Shown here: in pieces, positions 27,401 through 39,400 of the stretch
How the letters are laid out: every line of letters starts with the position of its first letter
Position numbering within the stretch: the stretch's first letter is position 1
Source of the DNA: Maea johnstoni
Taxonomy: Eukaryota > Annelida > Polychaeta > Spionida > Magelonidae
Assembly: GCA_963942565.1 (NCBI GenBank)
Contig: OZ012693.1
Location: forward strand, 6,060,987-6,124,986
DNA length: 64,000 bases
Reading direction: 5' to 3'
Translations under genes and position numbers: made by a program
The notes under the pieces: generated by a model
The model's input: only the letters and a program-made list of their open reading frames with translations
What the model was told of the DNA's origin: nothing
Database searches by the model: none

Positions 27401-30400
27401 GTGTCTGGTAACAGAAAACACTTGAAGACAGACAAGATACAAATGACAGCCTAGAAATCTAGGCTAGAGAATTCCTTACCTTATCTTCCTCTAATTCTAG
27501 CTGCTTCAGCTGCTGAGCCAACACTGCAGGTTTTGCAGTGTGGTATGCTGCCTGAAAACAAGAAGAAGATTGTTACCCATTAATGCTTGCAGTAGTCAAA
27601 GTGAGACTGACAATTTTGCTGAAACCCTTCAGGTGAAAGCATAGTTGGGGAAAAACTTTGATGGAGAAATGTTAATCTGGACATTACCTACAACTCTCCT
27701 TCAAATAGTGTGTGAGATTACTCTCAATTCCGAAGTTATTGTCAAAAGTTTCAAAGGTCCAGACGACAATTTCAAGAGGAACTCTTAAGCATATTTTTAG
27801 GTATAAATCTTATATAAAGGATTTCATTAACCCACTCATGCCTGTACCAACCAAAACATATATTTTGGTCTAAATATCATATGAAAGCATCCATAAGAAA
27901 ATATTAAGAGAAATGTCAATCATAAATTAACCTGGATCTCTCATTCAAATAATTTCAAAGTTTTTGCTTTAAAGTGTCAGGATAAGCATGCAGTAGTAGG
28001 ACTCACAGTTGGATAAGCAAATCAAAACTAATTAGAACACATTTATTCTGACTTATTGAATGATATGAATAGTTGCTTTGTGCTTCCACTTTTCCAGTAC
28101 CAAATAACACACAGCCCAAGAATATCTTAAGTCACCAACTTAGCTTGGTAGACTGCGAAGTCTTTCAAATATTTTGATTTCATTCCTGCCAGACTATTCA
28201 AACACCCTGACCATTATTTAGCTAAACAGTGAACCCTTATGCTGCTGGTGGCTAATTTGGTCAATACAAAATGATGCAAAAATTCTGAAAAACCCTCGCA
28301 TCTGAGAGTACTCATCTGAGAGTACTCTTTCCAATAAAAAAAAAACCAACATCACAGAGTCTAGATGGTTTTCAAGAACCTTTGCATACTCATGCTTTGG
28401 ATGAAAGTAGCTTTAGCATTGGAAGGATTAAAAAAATAGAAGAATTACCTGGTGTAGGAAGAATTCACATGTTTCTACCACCAGCTCTAAACTCTGAGCA
28501 TTAAGCTGAAGGGCCCCTTGCAACTTTTCTTGCTCTTCCTCACTGAAAGTCATCTCATCCTGAAATACCACAATGAAATAATACAGTAAATTGATGTGCC
28601 ACATATAGAGATGGTAGTCACTGGATAAAAATAACGCTTTCAGCATTTAATCTCAAGCCAAAATTTCATATCCAAAACTACCACAAACATATGGTGTTCT
28701 AAGGATAACATAACTGAAAGGTATTTCATCCTGAAAAGTGAAAAATCACCACTAAATTCTTTAGTATATTGATATGCCATGAACAATTTTTTTTGTATTT
28801 TCATTTTTTTCCTGTTTGCGCAAGATACAGATAAATTTTCAAAGGATAAAAAAAAACACTTTCAGAATTTAATCTCATGCTAATAAGTAACATTTCAATA
28901 TGAAAACATATGGTGTTCTTATGAAAAAATACTACTTTTGAAATTTAATCTCATACTGATGTTTTATATTCAAAAATATTTGGTAGATCTATCTCTCAAA
29001 TACAATGAAATATTATACTCAAAAAAAATCAACAAGTTTGGTAGGGCTAGTTATTGAAATCTCAGCTTGCCCTCCCTAGACCTGGACAAGTCACACCTTT
29101 AAGGCCAAAGAATGAAAACTATGACATAATTCTTACTGTATACTTTGTATATTTTCTTTCTTTCTTTATTACTATTATTTTTTGCCGCGTTTACAGGGAT
29201 AGTTTCTTTGTGAGACAAAAATATATACCAAATCATAATGAAAAATTATATCTCCCTTTTTTTAAAAACATACTGCTACTATTAAAAGTCTTCAGGAAGT
29301 CAGACCATTTTAAAATCAAGTCCCTTAATAGACCTCTTGGAAGTCAAATCAAGCAAGCATAAAGAGAACTGCATAACAAAGCACAGATGACATGAACGCT
29401 TTACAGGCAGAGCGTTTTACAAATTAAAATATTTTGCAGATGGTAAAGTTTGAGAATGGCATGAATATGTGAGATAAATATCTAATCAAACTAAGCACTC
29501 ACCACAAGCAGGATTACTCTACTGTTGAAATCCGTGGTTGCAATCATTTCAACTGACCAGGAAAATTTCTGATTGCGATAATTCACACATGATACTGACT
29601 GTAATTATACTTTATGAAAATAATACTGGTTATTGTTCAAGGAACAAATTCTTTCAGTACACACTTGGCAAAGATATTTAAAGTATTTGGAGAGATTGAG
29701 CAGTTTTTCCAAGCTATTCCAGATTTCACTTTTATAAGGAGACTCTATGCATGAATTGATTCATCATTACAATACAAACCTGCAGATGTAGCTTTTGTAT
29801 GATTCTGGAAAGGATCAAGGGAAATCTTGCTGAGTCCAAGTCATTGATCAATGACACAGCCTTTTTTATACTGCAATTAAAAGGGAAATGTTAGTTATAG
29901 GAAATATATATTTACAGTTATACCTTACTGCTAATGACATATGTGCGCCTGCGGGCTGCCTCTCTGTTTTGTGGCTCCTGGCCTTATCACCTATTGTAGG
30001 TGATAAAGGACAGGCTTTCCACTAGGAATCACCTAGGATTAAGGCAACATTACAGGGATCAGACACAAGAAATCTGTGGATCAAACAACAAGTAAAAAGC
30101 CTTGAATTAAGGATTTTCAAGGATTTGAAATCAACATTTTCAGGCTTCTCTCAGCCACAGGGAACTTTAGAGCAAGAACCGTTAAGCGTCAAGTCGTAAA
30201 AGGGCAATAAAAGTCCTTGACATCGACACTTGACACTGATACCACCGAGATGACCAGTGCTTGCAACACAGTATGACCCCAGTGAGGGTTTACTCCAGGA
30301 ATTTCCTTATCAATGTGGGTCAAGTTGTCACTCAAGATAGGCCCAGCCTGCCATTAGAGGCAATCAGGGCCCTGAGAATAAACAACATCTACTCAGGACC

Positions 30401-33400
30401 CAAGACCCATAGAGGTGTGTCATCTGGAGTAAACAAGAGGAGGAAAGAAAAATCACTAGGCCAAGGACTTACTGTTGGGAGCCTAAATATCCAGTCTGTC
30501 AGGAACAAAACTGACATCATCAGGGATATTGTCATCAATCAAAACATCGATATCCTTTCCCTGACTGAGACATGGATTACCAACAAGAAAAGATGACTTT
30601 TACGTGAAAGGACTGGCATTCCCTGGCTATGTATTTAGCCACATACCGAGGCGAGGAAATTGTGGTTATGGTGGGGTGGGAGTACTACATAAGGCTTCCA
30701 TTAAAGTAACCTGCTCTGAAAAGTACAAGTCAGACAGTTTTGAGAATATGCTAATTCAGTTCAATACTGGGTCAAGTTGCCTCAATTTGGTTACCTTATA
30801 TAGGCCCTCACCCAATCAGAAGAATAAATTCACCACCACACAATTCTTCGAGGAGTTCTCCACATTTCTTCAAGACAGGGTGACAAGCTCTGGTGATCTA
30901 CTAATCATAGGAGATCTGAACTTTCACCTTGATAAAAAGAATGACACTGCTACTCGGAAACTCACAGAGTTGCTGGAGTCATTCAACATCCTGCAGTTTG
31001 TGAATACATCCACTCATATGTCTGGGCACACACTTGATGTTATAATGTGTCGAGCTACAGACAACTTGATCCAAGAGGTCAAGGTGGGTGATATGATAAC
31101 AGATCACAACCTACTGTTATGCGCTGTCCACCATCCCAAGCCACACCTGCAGGAAAAGAAAATTGTGACTAGTAAACTCCAATCCATTGACTTGCCCAGT
31201 TTTAGGGAAGATATTGTGCAAGGGCTGAGGGTTAATGATCACAGTGAATCTGTTTCGGATATTCTTAACAGATACAATGTTCATCTTACCAGCGTCCTTG
31301 ACAAGCACGCACCAAAGAAAGAGAAATCTGTTGTAGTTCGACCCCTACAACCATGGTTCACGGATGAACTACATCAGGCAAAAAATGAAAGGAGGAAAGC
31401 TGAGAGACTGTGGCGAAGGACCGGCCTTACCGTTCACAAAGAAATCTACAGGGCTGAGAAGTGCAAGTATAATACTTTGCTACTAGACAGTAAAGCAACC
31501 TACTTCAATGAAAGAATCACAGAATGCGGTAATGACTCAAAAGCTATTTCAAAAATTATAGACGACCTTCTTTTTCGACACAAAACAACAAAATTACCAG
31601 CGTATGGTTCTGTTCAGGACCCCGCAAATAGATTTGCAACATTTTTCAAAGAAAAAATTGACAAAATCAGAGATGAGCTACCTGATTGCTCTGACATTGA
31701 CCTGAACATACCCCAGGATAAGCCTCCCTCAACTCTAAGTATTCTTCAAACCACAACACAGGAGGAGGTATGGAAGATCATATGTAAATCTCCTTCGAAA
31801 AGTTGTACATTGGACCCGATACCCACTTGGATCATCAGGGATGCAAAAAATGAACTGCTTCCCACGATCACAGACATCATTAATGCCTCACTGAGGTCAA
31901 GTATAGTACCTACATCTATAAAATCAGCTGTGGTCACCCCTCTGCTTAAAAAAGCTACCTTAGACCCTGATATACTAAAAAACTACCGCCCTGTTAGCAA
32001 CCTTTCCTTTGTATCAAAGGTCTTAGAGAGGGTGGTTGCTCAGCGACTGACAAGTTACATGACGGATAACAATCTACATGAATACCTTCAATCTGCATAT
32101 AAACCCGGTCACAGCACAGAGACAGCACTGGTGAAGGTACAGAATGACATTCTTATGACATTCCATGCATTGACCAGCATGGAATTGTTATACTGATCCT
32201 TCTTGACCTAAGTGCAGCATTTGATACCATCGACCATGACGTGCTGTTTTCTAGAATGGAAAGCACTCTGGGTATAACAGGGCCAGCCCTTGAATGGTTC
32301 CGTTCATGTCTTGGTGACCGTACTCTTCGAGTTCAGATAGATGATTCATTCTCCGCATCACAGGAAATCCTATGGTCTGTACCACAAGGATCAGTGTTGG
32401 GCCCTCTGCTCTTCCTGATTTACCTCCTACCCTTGGGAATACTGATAAGAAAGCATGGTCTAGAACTCCATGCTTATGCGGATGATACACAACTCTATAT
32501 CTCTATCAAACCTATCAATCAGCTTGTAGTGGACGAAGGTGTAGCTAAGTTGGAAAACTGCCTCACCGACATCTATACATGGATGTCTCAAAATAAACTG
32601 AAATTGAATGCAGACAAGACAGAGGTGCTGGTCATGGGTACCCCACAGATGCGGGCGAAAATCTCCATTCCTAGTATTACCGTAAATGGTGTAATAGTAC
32701 CAGTTCTGAATGAACCGGTCGGTAATCTGGGTGCTATTTTTGATCCGAACATGAATATGTCTGCACATGTATCAAAAAATATCAAGTCTGCAAATTACCA
32801 CCTTAGGAACATTGGGAAAATAAGAAAATTTCTCAATACTGATACAACCAAGAGTGCCATGGTCTCACTGGTGACATCACACCTTGACTATTGTAATGGA
32901 CTTCTCTGTGGAATCACTGATGAGCTGCTATGCAGGCTCCAGAAAGTCCAAAACAATGCTGCTAGAGTGGTCAGCGGCTCCAAAAAGTATGATCACATTA
33001 CACCAGTTCTAAAAGATCTTCACTGGCTGCCCATCAGGAAAAGGATTGAGTTCAAGATTCTGCTTTTGACTTTCAAATGCATGCAAGGATGTGCCCCTCT
33101 ATACTTGAGGGAACCGTTAGTCAAACAAGCCAATATAAGGACTCTGAGATCAAACAGCAAGAACTTATTACAGATACCACTCACTAATCTGAAAAGGTTT
33201 GGTGACAGAGCATTCTGTGCCTATGCACCACACCTTTGGAATGAGCTCCCTGACAACATCAAGGCAGCTGATAGTGTGCAAAACTTCAAGAAACAGCTGA
33301 AAAAATTGCTATTTCGAAAGGAGTTTAAAGTGTAAGTTCACCTTCGAAATTAAAAAAGATATGTTGTAGAGCTCAATCTCACCTTTCATAGGACACCTTG

Positions 33401-35938
33401 ATTACAATTGTACTCTGCAGATAAACTGAGATAATACCATTTAAAGGTAACTTTATGGGGGCTGCCATGTTTATTCAGAGGGAGCCTAATTAGTGATGTT
33501 AATTAGATGCGTGTGATGACATGCTGTGACTTCCTGCCTAGTGAGGGAGCTTAGGGGCTAGCTCTAGTGGGCCCAGGGTCTGACACTTAGATTTCAGGCT
33601 AGGGGCCAGAAAAGGTCTTTTGACAAAAACTATTGGCCAAAAATAGGATTTCTGGTTATTATACATGTATACTATTTTGGGCCCCTAGTTTGAAAAATCT
33701 AGGAGCCCACAGCAAAATCTAGGGGCACATTGCCCCTTGGAAAGATGAACCCTGAGACTGTGGACAGCTCACAACTTGAGCGCAAAGATGGTGAATTGTC
33801 AAGCTTTTGGATGCAACTATGATTCTCCAAATAAGCGCATGTACCATTGAAACATGATCAATATACGGTCAATAGCAAAATTCAAAATGTGTTATATTTG
33901 CTGTATTTCTCTGTAAACTGTAGGCATTAGTTTAGAAGTAGATTAGCATTAGCATCTTGTAAAATAAGTTGAATATACCATTGATATAATTTTATGTGTT
34001 TGTGTGACACAGTAAATGGCCACTGCCAAGGAGGTTTTCCATATCTGCCTGTAAATCCACTAAGAATGAGGCACACAAATAGATGTTGTCCCCACGAATG
34101 TCTCTGCTTAAATGAATAAAATCCTTTACCTGTTGTAAATGAGTAATCAAGTTAATAGCTATTATGAATTAGTATTAAAATACCAATATTACAGTACAAT
34201 TAGTAGGTGGTTTCTTGGCTTTCTGGTTTCATAATTGTAATTCATTTGCTTGTGGTTTCCTAACAGTAGCTAGCCTGACTGCAATTTGTAGTAGCTGTGC
34301 CCAGAGGATGTATTTGCAGTTAATCTCCTGGGTATAAAGCTTAGGATACCAGAGTACATTGAATTCCTTTGAGAATAATGTGTATTGCAGTCAATTCCTT
34401 AGAGGCTAACGCTGACAATACACTCACAGCTTACAAATTGAAAACTTTCATCACAAGATTACAGTGCCTGAACATTGTAGGAAATAGTAAATGCCAGTCT
34501 ATTTCATAAACAGGTAGAATTTCTTGAGCCCTAAAGCTCATCCATAACCCTTTTACTACAGGTCTCTTTCCCTCATTGCTTTTGCCAAACAGAACCTGGT
34601 ATACCTCTAGAATAGACAGGTACACACTGAGACACAGTGCCTCTGTTTGTTGTCTGATACACCACTTTCCTCTTTGCAAATCATATACTTATAAGAGCAT
34701 GTGCTAGTGTATTCAGTTCTGCAGAGCTCCAGAGCTCCAGCCTGCATGTAGCAGTGTGATGTCACTTCCTGTCTCTGATAAGCTCCAAGATGGTGCCTCC
34801 ATGAACCAGCTGAGGCAGTGAATTTGCTGCATTTTGCAAGATACAAACTTGAATATCTCAGTCAATTTGCGGAGTACAATTATAATCAAGGTGTCCTGAG
34901 AAAGGTGACATTGAGCTCTACAACATATCTTTTTTAATTTTGAAGGTGAACTTACACTTTAATTGACTATATGGACCATGACAACTGTCCAATGACTCTA
35001 AAGCGCTTTTGAACATTAAAGGTGGAAAGGGCGCTATATCAAATATCAATTATTATTATTATTATTATATGGGTTCCAAACAGCCTGAGATAAGCTATTG
35101 ATAGACTTCAGTAGTTCAGTTGCCGCTCCCAGTACCTCCATTTCTTGTGTGTTAGGACTTAGGATGTGTTTAAACAGCAATATACTTCTTGTGTGAAGGT
35201 GGGTAGTGGTGGGAACTTGGGTTTAAGTAGAGAATATTCTAAGAAATTATTTGGGCCTAAGTTTCATTCATGGTTTAATTGTCCTTTAATCAACAGTGGT
35301 ACATTACATAAAGCCTAGGCAACATATCCTTCGACATAAAATTAATTACAAAAGCATTAGCACTTCACTTCACTCAAAATGACAGTCAGTCTAGCTGATT
35401 GAAGAATACTGTATGTTCATGTACTCTTGAATAAAGACCGAATAATCTTTAAGTATACTCTTTTGACCAATTCTACACATTTTCTTAAATGAGGTACACA
35501 AATACATGTAGCTACTGGGCATACCAAATCTGTACATACACATATGTCATACCTCACTAATCTAAACAACACCAGTGTCTATATTTCACCATTGTGTGAT
35601 GTGACAGAGGCGAAATGATCGAACGAGTATCTAGCCTAGGATTTTCCTGAAATTTGCTTCACACTCTTCTAAAACTGTTTGTGTGTGTGGGGGGGGGGGG
35701 GGGGGGGGAGTGGGTGTCACCTAAAAATTAGCCACTATAGCCTGTCAAAAAGGCATCAACAACACTAAGTCAATGTATCTTCCATTTACCATTAATAGAG
35801 ATTTTTACAATATATTAATGACTTGAAGTTTTAAAAATAAGACAATGTGTCATGATTAACTATTGGCAAACACTAGATCACTATAATTTACAAAAATAAA
35901 CATCCATACTTAGCTGTGGGTGTAAACATGAGCGCCAT
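24483..35938 (-). CDS. COMMD10: COMM domain-containing protein 10
   Basis: Seven coding exons: 35938-35910, 29870-29780, 28559-28449, 27551-27480, 26598-26404, 25436-25377 and 24521-24483. All have AG/GT boundaries and agreeing phases (intron 1 phase 2, others phase 0), giving 198 residues; human COMMD10 has about 202. The N-terminal helical part reads [17 protein letters not shown] and [12 protein letters not shown]. The C-terminal COMM domain contains [14 protein letters not shown] (conserved Trp) and [19 protein letters not shown], matching human motifs closely. COMMD10 is a subunit of the Commander complex, acting with CCDC22/CCDC93 and the retriever proteins in endosome-to-membrane recycling. 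Intron 1 (6.0 kb) contains an antisense LINE with a nested element, and intron 3 a MITE ending 18 bp from an exon. The short first exon (MALMFTPTA) was chosen because its phase joins exon 2 exactly. Confidence 0.93.
28230..28431 (-). mobile_element. TTAA-type MITE in COMMD10 intron 3
   Basis: Reverse-oriented copy of the 22511-22724 family: GAACCCTTATGCTGCTGG .. GGTCAATACAAAATGATGC .. CATTGGAAGGATTAA. One flank has TGAA instead of TTAA. It ends 18 bp from the splice donor of COMMD10 exon 3. Confidence 0.75.
30261..33335 (+). pseudogene. LINE endonuclease-reverse transcriptase, frameshifted
   Basis: Three successive open frames (30261-30596, 30604-32196 and 32241-33335) belong to one protein of about 1020 residues. 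Frameshifts lie near 30594-30600, in the run AAGAAAAGATGAC, and near 32160-32180, just before the motif [13 protein letters not shown]. Endonuclease residues fill the first frame and the start of the second. The reverse transcriptase core spans the end of the second and the third, which also carries the C-terminal [17 protein letters not shown] found in the fragment at 13861 (the one at 520 matches with changes). With two shifts and otherwise intact motifs it is a fairly young dead copy. Confidence 0.88.
33329..34958. mobile_element. 1630-bp TTAA-flanked TIR element inside the LINE
   Basis: Inverted ends of about 105 bp, each starting AGTGTAAGTTCACCTTC (left 33329 on, right ending 34958), flanked by TTAA at 33325-33328 and 34959-34962. 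LINE 3' UTR sequence continues on the far side (TTGACTATATGGACCATGAC). The LINE fragment at 520-785 shows the uninterrupted junction. There is no transposase frame: the longest frames are 82 codons. TTAA duplications are used by piggyBac- and Kolobok-type transposases, so it is a non-autonomous element of one of these (inference). Inside, 33550-33760 resembles a further hAT-like insertion (CAGGGTCTGACACTTAG .. AACCCTGAGACTG). Confidence 0.85.
35070..35909 (-). other. COMMD10 intron 1, promoter-proximal part
   Basis: Contains a poly-G run (about 35690-35709) and no other recognisable element. Confidence 0.5.
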
Positions 35939-36483
35939 GATGATCCATATGAAAGACTACTTCCATTACGCGAATGAATAAATATCCTCGTAATTTGATT
36001 GGTTCATTACATTTTATATGGTTATACTGGCGAATCAAAAGACGGGATTCAAACTTATCCTTTTCACCCAAACCGCTGGACAGTCTTTTAAATCCTCCGG
36101 ATCATTAAGCGGTCCACCGAATCGATGGTTTTATTTTTCATTTTCTTGCGCTATTCAAAATGTTTGTTCAAAAAATAAATTACACAAGACATTCTGAAAA
36201 TATTGGCAGTTTTCGAAACTAAAGTCGCAGAGAGATTCATTTGCCATTGATCAGCTGAATCGTTTTCCATAGCCCGGAAACTTCTTAGACTAGCTGCAAG
36301 TCTAAATAGGCCGCCACAAAACGAATGCCCAATCAAGTGCGTGTTACTTGAGAAAACTTTGACCAGTCTAAAAAGATTCTGTAGATTTATCCGGTGGATT
36401 TAAAAGAACGCCTACGGCTACGAGGAATTCGGGGCACCATCATCTCCAAAAGTAGCTACGTAAAAACACCAACAAATGCTGAA
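35939..36483. promoter_or_regulatory. Divergent promoter of COMMD10 and BTB gene 1
   Basis: 545 bp separate the two start codons on opposite strands. The stretch holds an inverted CCAAT word (TGATTGGTTC at about 35996-36005), CG dinucleotides above the local background (CGGATCATTAAGCGG, CCACCGAATCG) and no TATA box placed for either gene. A shared bidirectional promoter is inference from layout. Confidence 0.55.
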
Positions 36484-39400
36484 ATGGAGTCCGACATGTC
36501 TGATAGTTACACTTCTGATGAGGAGCATTCATATTCGATGTCCGAAGGCGAAGCACCGCCAGAAGACAGTGCACCCGTAAAGGCACCACCATGCGATAGA
36601 TGTGAAAAGTTTTACGAAATGCAACAGAATGGTGAATTCTGCGACATCAAAATAGAAGTGAATGGAAGGGTTGTTCCAGCCCATCGCTGTGTGATGGTTC
36701 GATGCCCTTACTTTCGTTCCCTCATGTACTCAGACGCTGGTATAAAATGCCCAGATGTGGGTGTGATCGAAATAAATCTTTGCTCTCCTGAAGTCTTTGA
36801 GAAAATTCTGAAATTCCTCTACACTGGGGAGGTGCCACCCCATGAGGACTGCCAGGCTGCATTTGAAGTGCTGAAATGTGCAGACATGCTTCTAATGGAA
36901 GACCTCAAAAGTCAGTGTGAGAACTATATTATTGAAGCCATCAGAGTAAAGGAAACATTCCTTTCCTTCGGACCTGTACTTTTGGAGATGACTAGGGAGC
37001 TGGTGCTTGAAAACTTGCCAAGGGTTCTTAAGAGAAACACTCAACAGCATTTTAAGTCTCTCTCTCATACTCCAGGCTTTTTGACTATCTCAGAAAGTTT
37101 CCTCTTGGAACTCTTGCAGTCTGAGGATGTGCGCACAAGTGAATTGGATATTCTGGATGCCATCCTACGCTGGGTGGGTAGTGATCGCCAGAACAGAGAT
37201 GTTGCCCTGCCTGCCATGTTGAAACTCATAAGATGGGGAACAATAGATAAAAAGAAGATTGTTCGCAAAATGCAGACTGAGCCTGTTCTTCAGACTGAGG
37301 AGAGTCAACGTGTTCTGTTTGAGGTCCTCAAGGTGATTGCTGCTCCAGAAATCTGTGACAGCGAAATGGCACATATGCTTAAACATCGCATGGGCTCACC
37401 TCGAGAAACCATCATTGTTTTTCCTGATAATTTGCTACTGAGCGGTCTTGCATACTTTGTACAGGAAAACAGATGGATCGAAACATCCCTACTTATTCCA
37501 ATACTTGAAGTAACTCCAAGGATGATAGGTTGTCTGGATGTGGATAATACTCAGCCTGCTAACTGTGTATGGTCATATAATAGGCATTTTGAAATGACTC
37601 TTCATTATTGGAAAAATGGAGAATGGGATGAGACCATGGTCAGAGGAATTGAGTCTCAAAAAATGGCGAACCGTCATGTAACAGACTTTGTCCAAAGAAA
37701 GGCAGTAGTTTGTGGGGATCATATGTATGTAGTCCATGGATCAGCCGAAAACGAAGCACATCATAATGAATTTTTTGCTGAAGTCACAGGACACATATAT
37801 GACCTAGATTTGTCTACGGAACGTGAAGGAAATGGTTTGAGGACACGTAAGAAGATTAGACTACCATACCCCTGTAAACCCCTGGAGATGTTAGTCCATG
37901 AAGCAGAAACATCAAGTATATTTCTACTTGGTGTTTGTTACCAGGTCCACGGCAGAGAGCATGGGATGATGATTGTGCTACGTTATATGCTGCAAACTGG
38001 CACTTGGTCTATGACTAAAGCACTACATGATAGAGAAGAAAAGGCATATCAATTTTACATCAAGGACAGCCAAGTTCATTTTAAAGGTATAGATATAATG
38101 ACATGTGTCTACCTTTGTCATGGTCGTTTTTACCCTCACCATCTTACCCCATTCCTGAACCTACAAACCGCTGTATACCGTAATTTCGCGTGTATAAGAC
38201 ACACTTTTTTACACTAAATTTTACACTCAAATAGGGGGTGCGTCTTATACACAAAGCTAGAAATCTAGGGTGTTTTACATCGAGTTACCAGGCCACTCGG
38301 AGATCGCCAATTACAATTATAATGCGGCCAAGACAGTGCCCATCGATGTTTGCCTCGTCATTGATGAATTGTAATTACCGAACTACCGTCTGCTAGAATT
38401 TACTGATTACAATCCATGTGACATGCCTAGGACAATGGGTAGTGAGTACCGACACAGGGTGATACGCAGTGATGTCACATTTCACTCATCTCAATATGCG
38501 TTTTACTGGGTTTCTAGCGTTATTCATTAGGAGTTGATTTCCTACAATAATTCCGAAAAGGGGGTGCGCACTATACACAAAGCTAAGGTCTATACATCAT
38601 CTTAAAGGCCTGGACAAGGGGTGCGTCTTATATACGGGTGCGTCTTATACACGCAAAATTACGGTAGTACTATTATTTCAGAATTCATCCAGAAAGAACA
38701 GAAAGCCACCTATATTTTGTTAGAGGTAGTGATGTGAAGCTCTTCAGAATATTGATAAAAATGTTTAAATAATTGCATACATACATGTGCAAAGTTGCTA
38801 TGCATGTCCAGTTGTCCACACAGAGTATGCTTTTGACTTTGAACCACATGATTTAATTATTTCTGACAAAAAAGCCTTTTTTGTTGTTTGTTCAATTTGA
38901 GCGTGTGTAAAAAAGAATTTCTGGCAAGAAACATGAAATGAAAAGGCTGCCTCTGTAGTTGGTCAGCTCTTCCAAAAGAAAGTGATATTAATTTGCACAA
39001 GTCATCAAAGAAAGGCCCATTCCCTTTAAGCATACCGGTACTTGGGTACCAAGATTCATTTTTAAAAACACCAGTATTTAACCGTTTCATTGAGAACCGG
39101 TGATAAAAGGCTCTGTTTTGTTTAAACAAATTCCTGCCGAATGAGTTCCAGAAAGTGGGAAAAACCCACGCCCACACTGTCTGGAGTAGCATTCGAAACA
39201 CCACGCTATGTAACATCAGAGTTACGTAGTGCGTGGTCTTGCTCATTTGCTTTGGTTAACTTTGTCAATGTTTGTCGCAATCGTTGGTTCTGTTCCTCAA
39301 TTCAATGACAAGATTTATTAGTAGAATTGGGGAACAGAACCACACATGTTAGCGATTGAAACTCGTAACTAAGCCGATCTGGCCACTGAAATCAGGCGTA

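Larger units (their letters stand above)
29940..35069 (+). mobile_element. CR1/L2-like LINE, split by a nested element
   Basis: A non-LTR retrotransposon inserted antisense in COMMD10 intron 1. It has about 300 bp of 5' sequence, one long coding region (30261-33335) and a 3' UTR ending in (ATT)n at about 35069. The 3' UTR is interrupted at 33329-34958 by another element. The coding region gives an apurinic-type endonuclease ([30 protein letters not shown]) then a reverse transcriptase ([34 protein letters not shown], catalytic YADD at 32475-32486). The exact 5' boundary is uncertain by a few tens of bases. Confidence 0.9.

Noticed and set aside
30261-33335. Reverse-transcriptase frames as a host gene
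   Set aside because: Endonuclease and YADD motifs with an ATT tail identify a LINE, with two frameshifts.
36394-36483. N-terminal extension of BTB gene 1
   Set aside because: The frame opens at a GTG, not ATG. The first ATG is at 36484 and has an acceptable context.
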